Shown here: positions 22,982 through 35,139 of the stretch, one piece after another
Position numbering within the stretch: the stretch's first letter is position 1
Layout of the letters: each line of letters opens with the position of its first letter
NCBI RefSeq assembly: GCF_020497125.1
Contig: NC_059082.1
Coordinates: 25,690,965-25,754,964 of the forward strand
Origin: Mauremys mutica
Lineage: Eukaryota; Chordata; Testudines; Geoemydidae
DNA length: 64,000 nucleotides
Reading direction: 5' to 3'
Position numbers and translations under genes: made by a program
Notes under the pieces: model-generated
Seen by the model: the letters and a program-made list of their open reading frames with translations, nothing else
Databases searched by the model: none
Told to the model about the DNA's origin: nothing

Positions 22982-23929
22982 TAGTATTGTTATGAGCTGG
23001 GTGAAACCTTTTTATGGAGTCAGTCAAACTTATGTGTGAATGAATCCTCCAGTTAAGATTTATGTAAGACAGTTAAGTAGCCACACTTGAGGCAAAGCTT
23101 AATAGAGAGTGCCCAGAAACCATGTTGGGGTGGAGGGTCTGACTGTTGTTGTGACCAGATGTGTGGGTGTGAAAGAGAACACGGAGGCCTTGTTTACACT
23201 ATAAACCTTGGTCGATGCAAGTTACATCGGTGTATACCTGCTGAAGTTTGTATATCACTCACGTGCGTGCCTACTTGGCTGCTTGCGTTAACGCTGCTCA
23301 TACGCACCAGGAGTGCTTGTGTCAGTGCAAAGTGCAGTGCATCATGGGTAGGTAACCCAGTGCATCATGTACTGCCATCTGCATTCCATCTTTTGGAATA
23401 TTTTTGCCATATTGTGGGACAGAATATGGACTCACCTAGAGACCTCTGGGACGTAGGGCTCAAATTCTCAGCATGCAACTGTCTCCATCCCACAATGCCA
23501 TACATAGCCCATAATTTTGGTGCTTTTTACAAAAATCACACAAACTCATGCAGCACCTCTTGACATCCTCATCTTTCACAGAAGCACAGGGCCCGCAGAG
23601 CTGTACAGTATTCTCATGAAAGTTGGAAACATAGGATGCATAATTCTGTGTAATTGCAGACCTACAGGAAGTACTGCAACAATGGGGAACATTAGGAATC
23701 TCTTCTAGGACAGTTTGCTGAAGGACATGGTGAAAAACAATTCAAGGTTGTTAGTGGCATTCACAGAGCAGCTGCAGATGGTGAGCATTGTGTCTGGGCT
23801 TGAGAGACGAGCACTGACTGGTGGGATCACATTGTAATGCAGGCTTGGGACGCAGAACTTTCAGACATGAAAGACCATGTTCCTGGATTTGTGTGCTGAA
23901 CTTGCCCTAGCCCTCCAGTGTATGGACTC

Positions 23930-24753
23930 CAGAATGAGAGCTGCTTTGACAGTGAAGAATTGAGTGGTGCAATACTGGCGTGTGACCGATCAGTGGGAAA
24001 TCATTTTGGAGTTGAAAAATACACAGTGAGGATCATTGTCATGAAAATGTTAAGGGCTGTTAATTGTATCCTGCTACACAGGACTGTGGCTTTTGACAAT
24101 GTGTAGGACCTAATGGATGGATTTGAAGCAGTGAGATACCTGAACTGCGGTGGGCAATAGATGGCATACATAGCTCTATTTTGGCACCAGCATGCCTTGC
24201 TGCAGAGTACATCAACAGGACGGGACAACTTTTCTATAATTATGTAAGCATTTGTGGATTAATGGGGATGCTTTACCGTTATTGTGAGCTGGTCAGGGAA
24301 GGTGTGTGGAACTCACATGTTTAAGACCACAGGACTGCTCAGAAGCTGTAAGCAGCAATATTATTTCCCAACCAGCAGATTTCCATTGGCAACATTGAAA
24401 TTCCAATAGTGATTCTGCTGGACCCAGCCTGTCCCTTGTGCCCCTGGCTCATGAAGCTGTATGCCGGCCACCTCGACACCATCAAGAAAAGTGTCAGCTG
24501 TTGGCTCAGCAGGTGCAAAATGACTGTTGAATGTGCCTTTTGTAGAATGAAGGAACGTTTGCTCACTAGACTGGATCTCAGTGAGAAACATATCCCCATG
24601 ATTATAGCTGCCTGTTCTGTCCTGCATAATATCTGTGAGGCAAAGGGAGAAAAGGTGCCACTAAGATGGAGGGCGGAGGTAGAGTGGCCATCTGCTGACT
24701 TTGAACAGCCAGACGTGAGGGCTATTGGAAGAGCCCAGCGTGAAGCTATGTGA
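23930..24753 (+). pseudogene. Harbinger DDE transposase relic (copy A)
   Basis: The last part is open at 24409-24753 and encodes ILLDPACPLCPWLMK, VECAFCRMKERLLTRLDLSE and IIAACSVLHNICEAKGE. These are the second and third catalytic blocks of PIF-Harbinger transposases. Asp5 and Glu41 of this open frame are separated by 35 residues. Upstream, VGNHFGVEKYTVRIIVMKML and a decayed DGFEAVRYLNCGG block can be read with stops (TAG near 24104). The first catalytic Asp block is destroyed. In active elements this nuclease excises and inserts the element at TWA sites. This copy is dead. Confidence 0.82.
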
Positions 24754-26408
24754 TTGATTGAGAGGATTTGAAAGTACACTTTAATGGTCAGTCCACAGTA
24801 GTGTTCTATGCTGGAGTGTTTTCTAGGCCTGGAGCTTTGAGTGCTGCGAAGAATTGTGTAGTGCTTTCTGTACATCTGTAAATATTACTGTGTTTTCCTG
24901 CAGATATGAATTATGCGGTGCTTCGTGTGCATTTAAAAGTACTGTTTGCTTTGAGTACTGCTATTCCTTTTGCAACATTTCTTGTGAACTAATAAGATAA
25001 TTAGATTCTTGAAAAAGAGAACTTTATTGAGTGGGCGCACAACAGTGTAGAATTGTTATGTGCAAAAAGATCCAGGCAATGTTATACAAATTTCTAACTG
25101 GGCTGAAAATTTAAAATTAGAAAGGAAATAAACATTTTTATCCATGTGAGTGCACAAATGTAGTCCATTGTGGTTACCCATACACCAACCATAGTTCTCA
25201 CTAGTCAGAGTATGTGAAGCTGTCATTTTCCTTGCTGTCCCTTGATGTGGAGTGTTAGGGGTACTGATGTGACCTGTGATGTCATGTGGTATGTAGGGAG
25301 TGGTGACTGCAAAGGGTGGGGAGTTATCCAAGGACTGCAAAGGGTGGGGAGTATGGGATTCTTGAGCCTGGAAGTCAGTCAGGGTTCACAGCATTTGTGT
25401 TTGCTACCTGACAAGACACATTATGCTCTGGTGCATTTCAGTCTCCTGATTCTGCTGATATTCCTGGGCCTTTTTCCTATCCTCTCTTTCTCAATTCTAT
25501 CATTTATATTGGCCCTCCAAGCCATTTACTCGTGGTTTGATGCAGCACTGGCTTGCAGGATGTCACAGAACTTGTACTCTCTTGTTATCCTCTTCTTTAT
25601 CTTCTTCATTAGGGTCAGGTGTTCTGTAGATGTGGAGGGGGTACCCCTCAAGGCTGCAATGGCAGCAGCTGCTGATAAACAGTACATCTGTCTGCTTTTG
25701 ATTTAAAGTGACAATGGAAAGGGAACGGAGACAAGTTTTCAAAACTCCCTTCCCTTATTCCCATAAACATTTTTAATAAGAAATGTTTGTTTATAGGTTA
25801 GCTTTGGAGCACTTCAGCACAACACCACTCTCCAGCTCCATCCATGGTGAATATGTCCCACCAGGGGCAAGGAGTGGGGACTGGATTTTCTATTGCATGA
25901 AGCTATAACATTTCAATCCCTATTCCATGAGTTCAAGCATAGGGAAAGGGCACTGAATGTTGGCATTCTTTTTCCACAGCTGGTGGTAGTTTTAGCTGAT
26001 ATCGCTTTCCTGAGGGTTGGAAAGATACGGAGAACATAGCTGCTACTGGTATCCTGAAGCTGCCTGGCCCCTTATGCTGCTAGCCTGTTTGCTTCTGTGG
26101 TTCCAGCCAAACTCATCTCGGAGTAGCATACTGCGGAGGAAGAAATAAGATAGGCATCACTAGAAACCTTTGGGAGAGAATTGCAGAGTATCTCGGTGAA
26201 AGTTTCACTGAGATCTCAAGAGGATAAAAGGGACATCCCTATTACATAAACAAAGTGCTCCTCATGCGCCCATCTCCCAACCCCAAAGTTGGTACCTGTC
26301 TTTTTAACTTGAGGATGATCTGGGTGCCATCTTTACATTTAAACATTGTAAGGAAAAATGCAGCACACGCTTATGAATTCCTTTCCCCTTCATCAGGCTC
26401 ATCGATAC

Positions 26409-26690
26409 TCACCTGGTGGGACTGACTGGACTCTGGTGGAGGCTGAAATAGGTCCTGGGTCGCAGCATGGCTGAAGCTCCATGTTGCATCTTCCTCTTCC
26501 TGTCCCCATCACTGTTCCTGGCAGGGGTCTTTGGCTCTGGCTCCTCTGAGGTATTCAGGTAGTCTGTGGGGTGTTGGCAAAGTATGGCATGCAGCTCATT
26601 GGAAAAGTGGCAGGTTTGTGGATCAGCACTAGATTTATTGTTGGCTTCAATGGCCATGCAGTATGCTTGGCCAAGTTTCTTCACTTTCAT
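26409..26690 (-). pseudogene. Harbinger Myb/SANT-like protein relic
   Basis: A minus-strand frame of 93 residues starts MKVKKLGQAYCMAIEANNKS and continues PQTCHFSNELHAILCQHP and NTSEEPEPKTP. This matches the region just after the trihelical Myb/SANT domain of the second Harbinger protein (pattern KxxxLxQAY...CxFxxELHAIL). The N-terminal helices are missing or decayed. It points toward the transposase relic, so the two genes are convergent. In active elements this protein binds DNA and helps bring the transposase to the ends. Confidence 0.62.
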
Positions 26691-27250
26691 GTGACAGCGC
26701 TGGGCATTTTAATGCAAGGAGTGGCTTCTGGTCTCTGTGACCCCTGGGCAGTGGAGTTGACAATTATGACCAGAGTGGTCATTGTTGCAAGGAATCAGGC
26801 ATTGTGAAATAGCTGCTAGAGGTCAACAAAGGTCATGCAGTGTCTACACTTGCACTGTGTCAAAGTTAGTAGGTCAGCTGTGGGTTGACGCCATTCAGGG
26901 AGGTGGTTTTACTTACGTTAGCTGGAGACAAACTTGAGTGTAAATCTATGCACAAATAGGTCGATGCAAGGTGACTTACGTTTACCTAACTCTGTAGCCT
27001 AGACCAGACCGCAGAAGCTGAGAACTGACAAAAATAAAGAGGGGAAAGGAAGAAAGCCTGACAGTAGCCTGTGAGCACAGAGTGACTCTGGGAAAAGTTA
27101 GAAAGCTTTTGAGTCTGGTGTTAGCTAGAGGTTTAGGGTCATAAACTAAGAAACTACTCCCTTTGTTTTTGGTTCCTCTGCATTCAGAGACGCAGGACTT
27201 TGTACATTTTTTGTAAATAAACAAAACTTCATCAAAGAAATACCTGTCAC

Positions 27251-27675
27251 CAGGGGTGAGCTGGAGCCGGTTCGCACCGGTTCACACGAACCCGTTGTTA
27301 AATTTAGAAGCGGTTTTAGAACCGCTTGTTAACTAGCTTCCCTGCGAGGGAAGCTTTGATGGGCTCTGCCTGGGAAGCCTGTAATTCCTCCTCCCGGCCG
27401 CCGGGGGGCGCTGCGCTGTGCTGCGAGAGCCATGTGAGCTGCCTCCTGGCCCTGTTGCTGCTCCTGCTCTTTGGACCTCTGGCCCTGGGGCTCCTGCTGC
27501 TGCCTGGTGAGTCCCCGGCTGCGTCCTGCTGCTCCCAGCCGCTCCCCCGGTGTGAGTATCTGCGCCCCTCCCCCGCCTTCCCTGCCCGCAGCCGCCCCCT
27601 GCCACAGCCACCCCCTGCCCACAGCCACCCGCAGCCAGCCCCTGCCCCCAGTCGCCCTCTGCCCGCTCATCACTG
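27251..27675 (+). mobile_element. Compact hAT element (425 bp) with exon-like cargo
   Basis: It begins CAGGGGTGAGCTGG and ends GCTCATCACTG, the inverse of CAGTGATGAGC. A perfect 8-bp duplication cctgtcac flanks it (27243-27250 and 27676-27683). Near the left end are two small palindromes, GAGCCGGTTCGCACCGGTTC and AAGCGGTTTTAGAACCGCTT. The centre is GC-rich and encodes a hydrophobic leader (see the next entry). The right third is C-rich with CCGCAGCC-type repeats. There is no transposase, so it must be mobilised in trans. Confidence 0.87.
27359..27506 (+). other. Exon-like open frame with hydrophobic leader inside the hAT element
   Basis: From the ATG at 27359 the frame reads MGSAWEACNSSSRPPGG, then a Cys-containing linker. 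A strongly hydrophobic stretch follows, LLALLLLLLFGPLALGLLLL, long enough for a signal anchor or membrane helix. Directly after it, CCTG/GTGAGT at 27503-27512 is a consensus 5' splice site. This suggests a captured first exon of a membrane or secreted protein, but Leu-rich frames also arise from CTG repeats in GC-rich DNA. I do not recognise the protein, and transcription is unknown. Confidence 0.35.
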
Positions 27676-27683
27676 CCTGTCAC

Positions 27684-30600
27684 CAATTTTTGTTTCAAGC
27701 TGTAACATCCCGAGAGTCCTGAAATTTGACTAGCTACTCAGGTTGAAAAGAGGTAATATCATTGTAACTTTTCCCATTGTAGTGTAGTGTGTCAGAGAGG
27801 AGTTGAGGACTTGTTCTATAATTAAATGGCATGAAGAGTGCAAACGCTGCCAAAAAGAAATGTTTGTCCTGAAGTTCAGATGCGTTTAATTTTAGGATTG
27901 AGGCTATAACCTATTTGAAGAAGGGCTGCTCACCCAGTTGCTGCCTCTCATGAACTTTGTATAATGTAAATAGTTTCTCTTAGAAGGGTATAGGAAGATA
28001 CATGTTCTTACATTGTATTCTTAAAGTATTTGTCTGGTACGGACTACTAAAATATATTTTTAAAATCTGTGTATAGATTAGATGGTGTACTGTGATTGTG
28101 TATTCGCTTTTCACCTTTGGGGTCTTGGGTTTCTCTTCTGTTTCAACTGAATTTAGTACATCACTCTGTATTAAAGCTATTGCAAGTTGCAGCTGAAGAT
28201 CATTGGCAGAATACTGTGGGTAAATTTGTGTTTTAGGGCTGCCACTTCTGTTATTACTAAATTGTCTCATTGTTTTCATGAGAAAAGAGACATCAGAAAA
28301 GGGGATTTTGAGTATCAAGCTACTATTCCAGTGGCAGAGAAGTAGTATCCCTGTGTAGACACAAGGAATGCATAACGATACCATTTGGAGGACATCATTG
28401 TTGACGGTCAGTAGTAATACTGTTCTATACGAGCACAAGGATATATTTTTCTCAGAATGCGTCCCGCACATAGTACATTATGGTGGGGGAGAGAGAAGAA
28501 GGTATATTTAAAAGAACTTGAACTTGGAATCTGCTGTTACTTTTTTAGGGTGCCTGTACCCCTTTGCTGCACTGTGTAGTACATCCATGTGAATAATATA
28601 TAATAAATCAAGAGTCTTCCTAATCATATCTATAAACCTATAATTCAAGTTGAATTCTGTTTCAAGAAAATTCTTAGACAACTGCACGTTGGATTTCTAA
28701 AGTACTTTTTCTGATTATATATTGAAGAAAATCTAAGATGATATATGTATGTCGTATTATGTTAGCTCTTGCATTCTCATTTGACGCTGTGATGTTAGGG
28801 TAATTTTTGAGAGCTGGAGGATGTGCTGGATCGGGAGGCTGGTATCTCAGACAACAAAACTCAGTGAAGCGTAATGTTAGGTTTTATTTACTGTGTGCTC
28901 ATGCAGTGAAACATACTGAAAACAGAAGAGTGAAATCAGAGATAAGGTGTATAAGAAAGCAGATAATTATACAAGACATTCAGTGTATGAAGATGGCTAG
29001 AAATGCATATAATGGATATCAACTGTAAACTTTGTATTTTGTATCTGTTTCACAAAATTAGACCAACTTTATAAAAACTGCACAGTTTCAATTTTTGCAT
29101 CAAAATAGGATTACATGTTAGCCAGACCTTGTTCTTTGGAATGTGTGGGGGGGGGGGTGGAGGGGGAGAAATTGACATGACACAAATGTTGACACCTGAA
29201 ATAGTTTAACAAATGGCCAAATATTGAGTGGTTGCAGTTTCATTATATAATTGTTGGCTGTGCACAATGTTAACAATAACACCTTCTGAGTTGAGTTCCC
29301 GTGTAAGCGTAATCTCCTTACCCCCACCACAACATGGTCAGTCAGATTCTGTATTTATTTGTTGAGCACTGATAGTGTTGGCACCAGGACAATCTGGTTC
29401 TGTGTCAAGGAACATTTTTACGAGATACACATGTAACTTGATATATGAGCTATGCTGGAAGGTGAAAGTTAACATTTCAGCAAGTGGTAAGAGGGATTTT
29501 TGCATGTTATGGAGAGGAGTTTGGAAATACCTCTTCCCCAGCTTCTTCCCACCACCTTCCCCATCAGCTTCTTGAGTTGGCATTAGCTCAACACTGGCAA
29601 CACTGAAATCAGCTACCCTATATCTGCAATCCTCCTGTCTCCCCCTCACAGTACCCATCTGACTGTCTCATATTCCGTCGACTCCTCACCACCATTACGC
29701 GCACACTTTGCACAGGGGAAAGAGAGAATGTGGTGGGGAGGGAGGGAGAGGTCATAAATTTTGTGAGGTGTAGGGAGAGTCCAGATTACTTCAAATTCAA
29801 ACTAAACTGCAGCACTTTTAAAATCTGGCTTTTCAGAATTTTCCAGGGGAGAAACTTCTCCTCACCCCCCCCATACCTTTATGCTTTTTGTCTCCTTGTA
29901 GCTCCCTAACTCCTTCCCACTTCTGTTAGTGTGGCTACAGGCCAGCTTTATTTCCAGTTTGGAATCATTGGGTGTCACCAGCCACTGTTGCCACTGAGGA
30001 GTTCTGCTGCTCCCCAAGTGCTCATGCACATATGCAGACCTGTCGTTTCTGCTTTGACATGCGATGTGGAATCCTGGAGCCGTGCCTGCCCCTTTAAACT
30101 GGCCTGTGAGTTCAGTGCACATTGATAATGTAGGAAGCTGTGGCTGAAAAATTGCTGACTGCTGGGAGCAAGCCTGTCTGATGAGTGACCAAGAGCTTGT
30201 GACTCTGTAGATGTTTCCTTCTCCACTCTTGCTTGTGGAAGTGACTTGAAAAAGGGCCTTTTGTTGGCAACACGACTCTTACCAGGGACTTGCCCACTAG
30301 TCAGGGACTCTCATAAAATATCAGGCTAATCGCAACTTCAGAGCAAAATACAAACCCAGTTTCTATTCACAACACCACATACAAAAAAATCAGTAAAAGA
30401 AAACAAATAAACAAAACCCAGTCCCTGCTGACTGAAGGGAAGAGAAGAATGCTCAGAATGTTGGGAGGTACCCAGATACCACTGTGTTGGTGCTATATAA
30501 AAACCTAGATTGAGGAAAGAGGCTTGGAAGATAAACATGAAGCAAAACTGGGAGTATTAATCCTTGAGGCAGATAACTTATTAAATGCTCAAATTACATC

Positions 30601-31628
30601 TTAAATGCAGCTCACATAAAATCTGATGGCATGCCAGGTGCTGGTCCTGGCTTTAGGTTTGGTAGATACTTAATGAAGATTGGAGCTTTCATTGTACCCT
30701 GGCAGTCTGAACAGGTACTCAGTGGTGATAGCAGGGGTAGATTTGTAAAGCACTTATACAATATCTGCCTTTTCTGTGACCCCAGACTCACCTTTTCCAC
30801 AGATTACTAGCATTCTCAAGTACTGTAAGGCTACAGTTTGTTAACAGGACAGATCTCGAAATATCCTTCATTAGTCCTAGTAGGAAATTGTCTTCCTACC
30901 CAGTTTGCTTTATCTTACAGGATCGAGTTGGAATTGTACAGGATTTTCTGGGATTTCCATCACCATAGGCCTGAGCATTTCTCAATTTTCAGAGACTTTT
31001 CCCTCACAATATCCAGGTAGTGAACTATCCATCTCTTTTTCCCAAGTGGAAGATATAGGCACCTAGTCCAGTGCCTTTACCCCATTTACTTCTTCACATT
31101 TGAATATGTTTGTGGGTTGGATTGTTTGTTGCTTTTTTTAAAGAGAATTTTCGGTTTCCATGGATTTATGAGAGAGAGAGAGAGAGAAGAAAATCTCGAG
31201 GTCCCTTCTCAGAATATGTAATTGGATTTGCTTCTGTAGGTAGTGTTTGGTTTTTTCTCTTTCTGTTGCTGCATTTTACAGATAACTCCTGTATGTAGGT
31301 CTTCAATCTCTATCAGTAGATTATTGAGTGTACTGTTAAACTTCACATTCCAATAAGATCAAGTAGTATTGAGTTTGATTTATGTCAGGTGGTCCACAGA
31401 AAGTGGGTGCATGAACCACTTTGCTCATGCCATTCAGACATTAAATGTAGCAGATGAGAGGATAGGATCTGATACCATGGTTTTAGGGTAGAGTTGCTGC
31501 TAAACATTTGACTTTGTGTATGTGATTTATTTAAAGAATTGTAAAGCCTTTCTAGCTTCTGATAAATGCTTTTCTAACCATTATTATATTTATGGCACTT
31601 AAAGAAGGTGTTTATAGTTCCTTTCATA
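27684..31628. other. No recognisable gene
   Basis: Mixed AT-rich sequence. A G run lies near 29147-29158 and a (GA)n microsatellite near 31170-31187. No domain-bearing frame, repeat end or RNA gene was recognised. Confidence 0.55.
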
Positions 31629-31630
31629 TA

Positions 31631-31819
31631 CACCTCTACCCCAATATAACACGACCCGATATAACACGAATTCGGATATAATGCGGTAAAGCAGTGCTCC
31701 AGAGGGGTGGGGCTGCACACTACGGTGGATGAAAGCAAGTTCGATATAACGCGGTTTCACCTATAATGCGGTAAGATTTTTTTGGCTCCCAAGGACAGCG
31801 TTATATTGTGGTAGAGGTA
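31631..31819. mobile_element. Tigger/mariner-type MITE (189 bp)
   Basis: The ends CACCTCTACCCCAATATAAC and ...TTATATTGTGGTAGAGGTA are inverted repeats flanked by TA (31629-31630 and 31820-31821). Internal direct repeats of GATATAA(C/T)(A/G)CGG occur several times near both ends. It has no coding capacity. Confidence 0.88.
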
Positions 31820-31821
31820 TA

Positions 31822-32147
31822 TGTATCAAATGTTCTATATAAAAGTAATGTATCAAACTGGATATATTCAAATTTCAACACAGTTGTCAACAGACATTTA
31901 GTATCTCCCGTTTTCAAAAAAAATTAAGTAACATCAGTAAATGTTTGAGAGACACTGGATTGACAACACTGGACACTGAAGTTCTTTATTTAGTCATAGA
32001 ACAGGTACAGCATGAATAGTGTCAGTAAAAGCTTCCCCAAATGATCAATTCTCAGGTGAGATGGTAAGTGTCTTCATGCCTGTTTGATCCTTTGCCTCTT
32101 TGACACAGTCACCAATTAGTGCCAGTTGCAACCTGGACACCAATCCA
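31822..32147. other. No recognisable feature
   Basis: AT-rich sequence between two DNA transposons. Confidence 0.5.
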
Positions 32148-32155
32148 CTGAAAAC

Positions 32156-32311
32156 CAGGGCCGCCCAGAGGATTTGGGGGCCTGGGGCAAAGCAATTTCG
32201 GGGGCCCCTTCCATAAAAAAAATTGCAATACTATAGAATACTATATCTCATGAGGACCCTTGTGGGGCCCAGGGCAAATTGCCCCACTTGCCCCCACCCT
32301 GGGAAGCCCTG
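32156..32311. mobile_element. hAT MITE (156 bp)
   Basis: The ends CAGGGCCGCCCAGAGG and CCCTGGGAAGCCCTG form an imperfect inverted repeat. A perfect 8-bp duplication ctgaaaac flanks it (32148-32155 and 32312-32319). It is non-coding. Confidence 0.9.
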
Positions 32312-32319
32312 CTGAAAAC

Positions 32320-33641
32320 TGCTCTGAGACACTGACCATATCTTACATAGGTTGGCATTGTTAGCTGTTTCTAACTTGAAGTCATTGTACTATTGAAAAA
32401 AATACTAGAATTAATATTTAAGTTCTATGTATATATATTGTACGTGTCACAGATGCAAAGAAATCAAACTTTTAAAAATTTGAAATGGTAGTGTATCTAT
32501 GAGGCTTCTATGATAATGCAGCATGTATTTAGATGTTAGAATGACTTTCAGAAAAGAATAAACAAGCCTCCTATTCTGTCTTTTCCCCCACCCCCAAATA
32601 TATTGATGGTTATTTGTCTTCTCTCTGCCATATACCTAGGAAAACATGACCTGCACCATACTAGTAGTGCTACATTTATCTTAATAAAATATGGAATGTG
32701 ATGTTATGGTAGATAATGACAATTTATTATTCCATTTTGTACTCCTGTCTCCCCTTCCCAGCACCCATCTCACGCTCTCATGACTAACCGTTTATATCTG
32801 GATGGGCATTTAAAGCCAGCACAGTTGTTGGTTGCAATTTCCATCTGCAAGCGAATGGAGAGAACAATTCCAAAGAACTGAAGTGTTGCTATTCTCTAGA
32901 ATGAGAAGTCTGTAGGCTCTGAGCCTTAAGTTATTTCTCTTCCAACAGGTGAAGTAATACCCTTGGTGAACGTTCTGTCTTTTCCTTTTCCTGCAGTATA
33001 TGGAGGATGTTCCTTTGAGTGTCTGTTAGGCTTCGGCTATTTCCACTTTCAGTGGCTCAGAATAAATGTCTGGCTTCTAATACTGTTAGGTTGGTGTCTT
33101 TGTAAAAAGTTGATTTTAGGAGAAGCAGGGATGTAATGGTGTTAATCTAGTTTTCCCCATCCTGTTTTCAGTGGTACAACTGTTATTTCCCCCTACCAGT
33201 CTGTCTGACAACATAGCAAGACACAAAGATAAAAAATTGCTTCGGACTCCAGGAGCTGTGGCCTGTGTAAAGCTGGTTGAACCCAGCCAGCATAACGGAG
33301 TCATTTTTGCTTAAATTATGGGGTGTATTTGTCTAACTAAGGCATTGATTCTCCTTCATTACAGAGCTGAAATGCTGCTGTTCTAGCCTGAGGGTTCCAA
33401 ATCTTCCATGTAGTCAGGGAGTCTCCTCCAGTTGTGTAGGTTGATTCTCTTCCACTCTAACTCCCCTCAGGTGCCCCTGTGATGGCAGAAGCAGAGGTGC
33501 TTAGATCAAATTCTTCTTCATAAGCATTTGGAAGTTTAGACTAAAATAAAAATAACAACAAAAAGCATTACACTCCTAAGGAAGAGTGTTGATTGTCCAG
33601 GTTGGTCTAGTGTGCGGAAGAGGGGCATCAGTTTGGAAGAA
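32320..33641. other. No recognisable feature
   Basis: AT-rich sequence with no supported gene or repeat end. Confidence 0.5.
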
Positions 33642-33658
33642 TATGGGTACGTCTAGAC

Positions 33659-35139
33659 CAGGGGTCTCAAACTCAAATGACCCCGAGGGCCGCATGAGGA
33701 CTAGTGCATTGGCCCGAGGGCCGCATCACTGACACGCCCCCTTGCTGCCCCTGGCCCCACCCCCAATCCACCCCTTCCATGAGGCCCCGCCCCTGCCCTG
33801 TCTCTTCTCCACCTCCTCCCCTAAGCGCGCGCAGTTTTAATAAATATATACACTCAGTAATGCACCTCACTCAAAGGACAAAACACGCACTTAGATTTAC
33901 TGCCTAAGGCTCTGGGAGGGAGTTTGGGTGGGGGAGGGGGTCTGGATGCAGGCTCTGTGCTCGATGCAGGCTCCAGGCTGCGGCAGGGGGTGGGGGTGCA
34001 GGCTTTGGGACGGAGTTTGGGGATAGGAGGGAGTGCAGGGGTGAGGGCTGTGGGGCTGAGGGCGAGGGGTACATGATGCAGGAGGGGGCTCAGGGCTAGG
34101 GAAGAGGGTTGGGCTGTGGGGTGAGGGCTGTGGATGAGGGGTTCATGATGCGAGGGGGCTCAGGGCTAGGGAAGAGGGTTGGGCTGTGGGTGAGGGCTGT
34201 GGATGAGGGGTTCATGATGCGAGGAGGCTCAGGGCTAGGGAAGAGGGTTGGGCTGTGGGGTGAGGGCTGTGGATGAGGGGTTCATGATGTGGGGGCGCTC
34301 AGGGCTGGGGCAGAGGATTAGGGTGCGGGGGGATGAGGGGTTCATGATGTGGGGGCGCTCAGGGCTGGGGCTGAGGAGTAGGGTGTGGGGGGATGCGGGC
34401 TCTGGCTGGGGCTGAGGATTAGGGTGCGGGGGATGAGGGGTTCATGATGTGGGGGTGCTCAGGGCTGGGGCTGAGGATTAGGGTGCGGGGGGAATGAGGG
34501 CTCTGGCTGGGGCTGAGGGTTTGGGGTTGGAGAGGCTCAGAGTAAGGGAAGCCTGCCTTGCCAGTACTGGCGGAGTGCAGGCACTAGGACCCTGCACCCT
34601 AATCCTCAGCCCCAGCCAGAGCCCTCATCCCCCCACACCCTAATCCTCTGCCCCAGCCCTGAGCGCCCCCACATCATGAACCCCTCATCCCCCCGCACCC
34701 TAATCCTCTGCCCCAGCCCTGAGCGCTTCCCTTCCCCCCCCCCCAGCCCGGCCCCGGCGGGTCCCGCTTCCCTCCCCCGGCCCGGCCCGGCCCCGGCGGG
34801 TCCCGCTTTCCCCCCCCCCTTACCCGAGCGCGTCTCCGGCGGTCCCGCTCAGAGCCGCGTGGTGAGGGGCGGGGCTGGGAGCTCCACGCCGAGCGCAGCG
34901 CTCAGCCCAGAGCTCCCAGCCCCGCCCCCTCCCCACGCGGCTCGGATCGGGGCGGGGCTCAGGCGCTCGGACGGAGACTCGGCGCTCTATGCGCCGAGGC
35001 TCCAGGAGAGGGGCGGAGGCGGGAGCCTCCGCTTTTCTCTTGGGGGCCCCTGCGGAGCTCCCCTGGGGAGCTCCGCGGGCCGCAGGGAAGAGCTCCGCGG
35101 GCCGCATGCGGCCCGCGGGCCGCATGTTTGAGACCCCTG
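33659..35139. mobile_element. hAT element (1481 bp) with foldback minisatellite
   Basis: The ends CAGGGGTCTCAAACTC and GTTTGAGACCCCTG are flanked by a perfect palindromic 8-bp duplication gtctagac (33651-33658 and 35140-35147). Both subterminal regions carry GGGCCGCATG. The middle holds a G-rich minisatellite (about 34071-34510) and an inverted C-rich copy of it (about 34592-34720). A very CpG-rich block follows (34740-35100). The long open frames there (34676-35131 on the plus strand and its complement) look like composition artefacts. No transposase is present. Confidence 0.9.
34071..34720. repeat. G-rich minisatellite with inverted partner
   Basis: Units starting (TT/A)CATGATG recur at 34071, 34142, 34211, 34281, 34341 and 34441, giving spacings of about 70, 69, 70, 60 and 100. 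Unit bodies share GCTCAGGGCT-GGG-AGAGG. After about 34590 the same sequence returns as its reverse complement (for example CATCATGAACCCCTCATCC near 34671), so the region can fold back on itself. The G-rich strand has many runs of 3-6 G. Confidence 0.88.

Larger units (their letters stand above)
23186..27010 (+). mobile_element. Decayed PIF-Harbinger element, copy A (3.8 kb)
   Basis: The left end GGCCTTGTTTACACTA and the right end (inverse GGTCTGGTCTAGGCTA) are imperfect versions of a GGNCTGGTCTACACTA terminal repeat. Both are followed inward by a GGTCGATGCAAG-type subterminal motif. The element carries a transposase relic on the plus strand and a Myb/SANT-like relic on the minus strand, the usual two-gene Harbinger arrangement. 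The flanking triplets (gga, gca) do not form a clean duplication. A homologous, rearranged copy lies at 49462-51640. Confidence 0.8.

Noticed and set aside
34071..34510. CRISPR-like array
   Set aside because: Repeats are degenerate, directly adjacent minisatellite units without unique spacers, inside a vertebrate transposon.
34676..35131. A 151-residue Pro/Ala/Arg-rich open frame and its complement on the minus strand
   Set aside because: It lies in the CpG-rich part of a hAT element. Both strands are open because of base composition, and no domain is visible.
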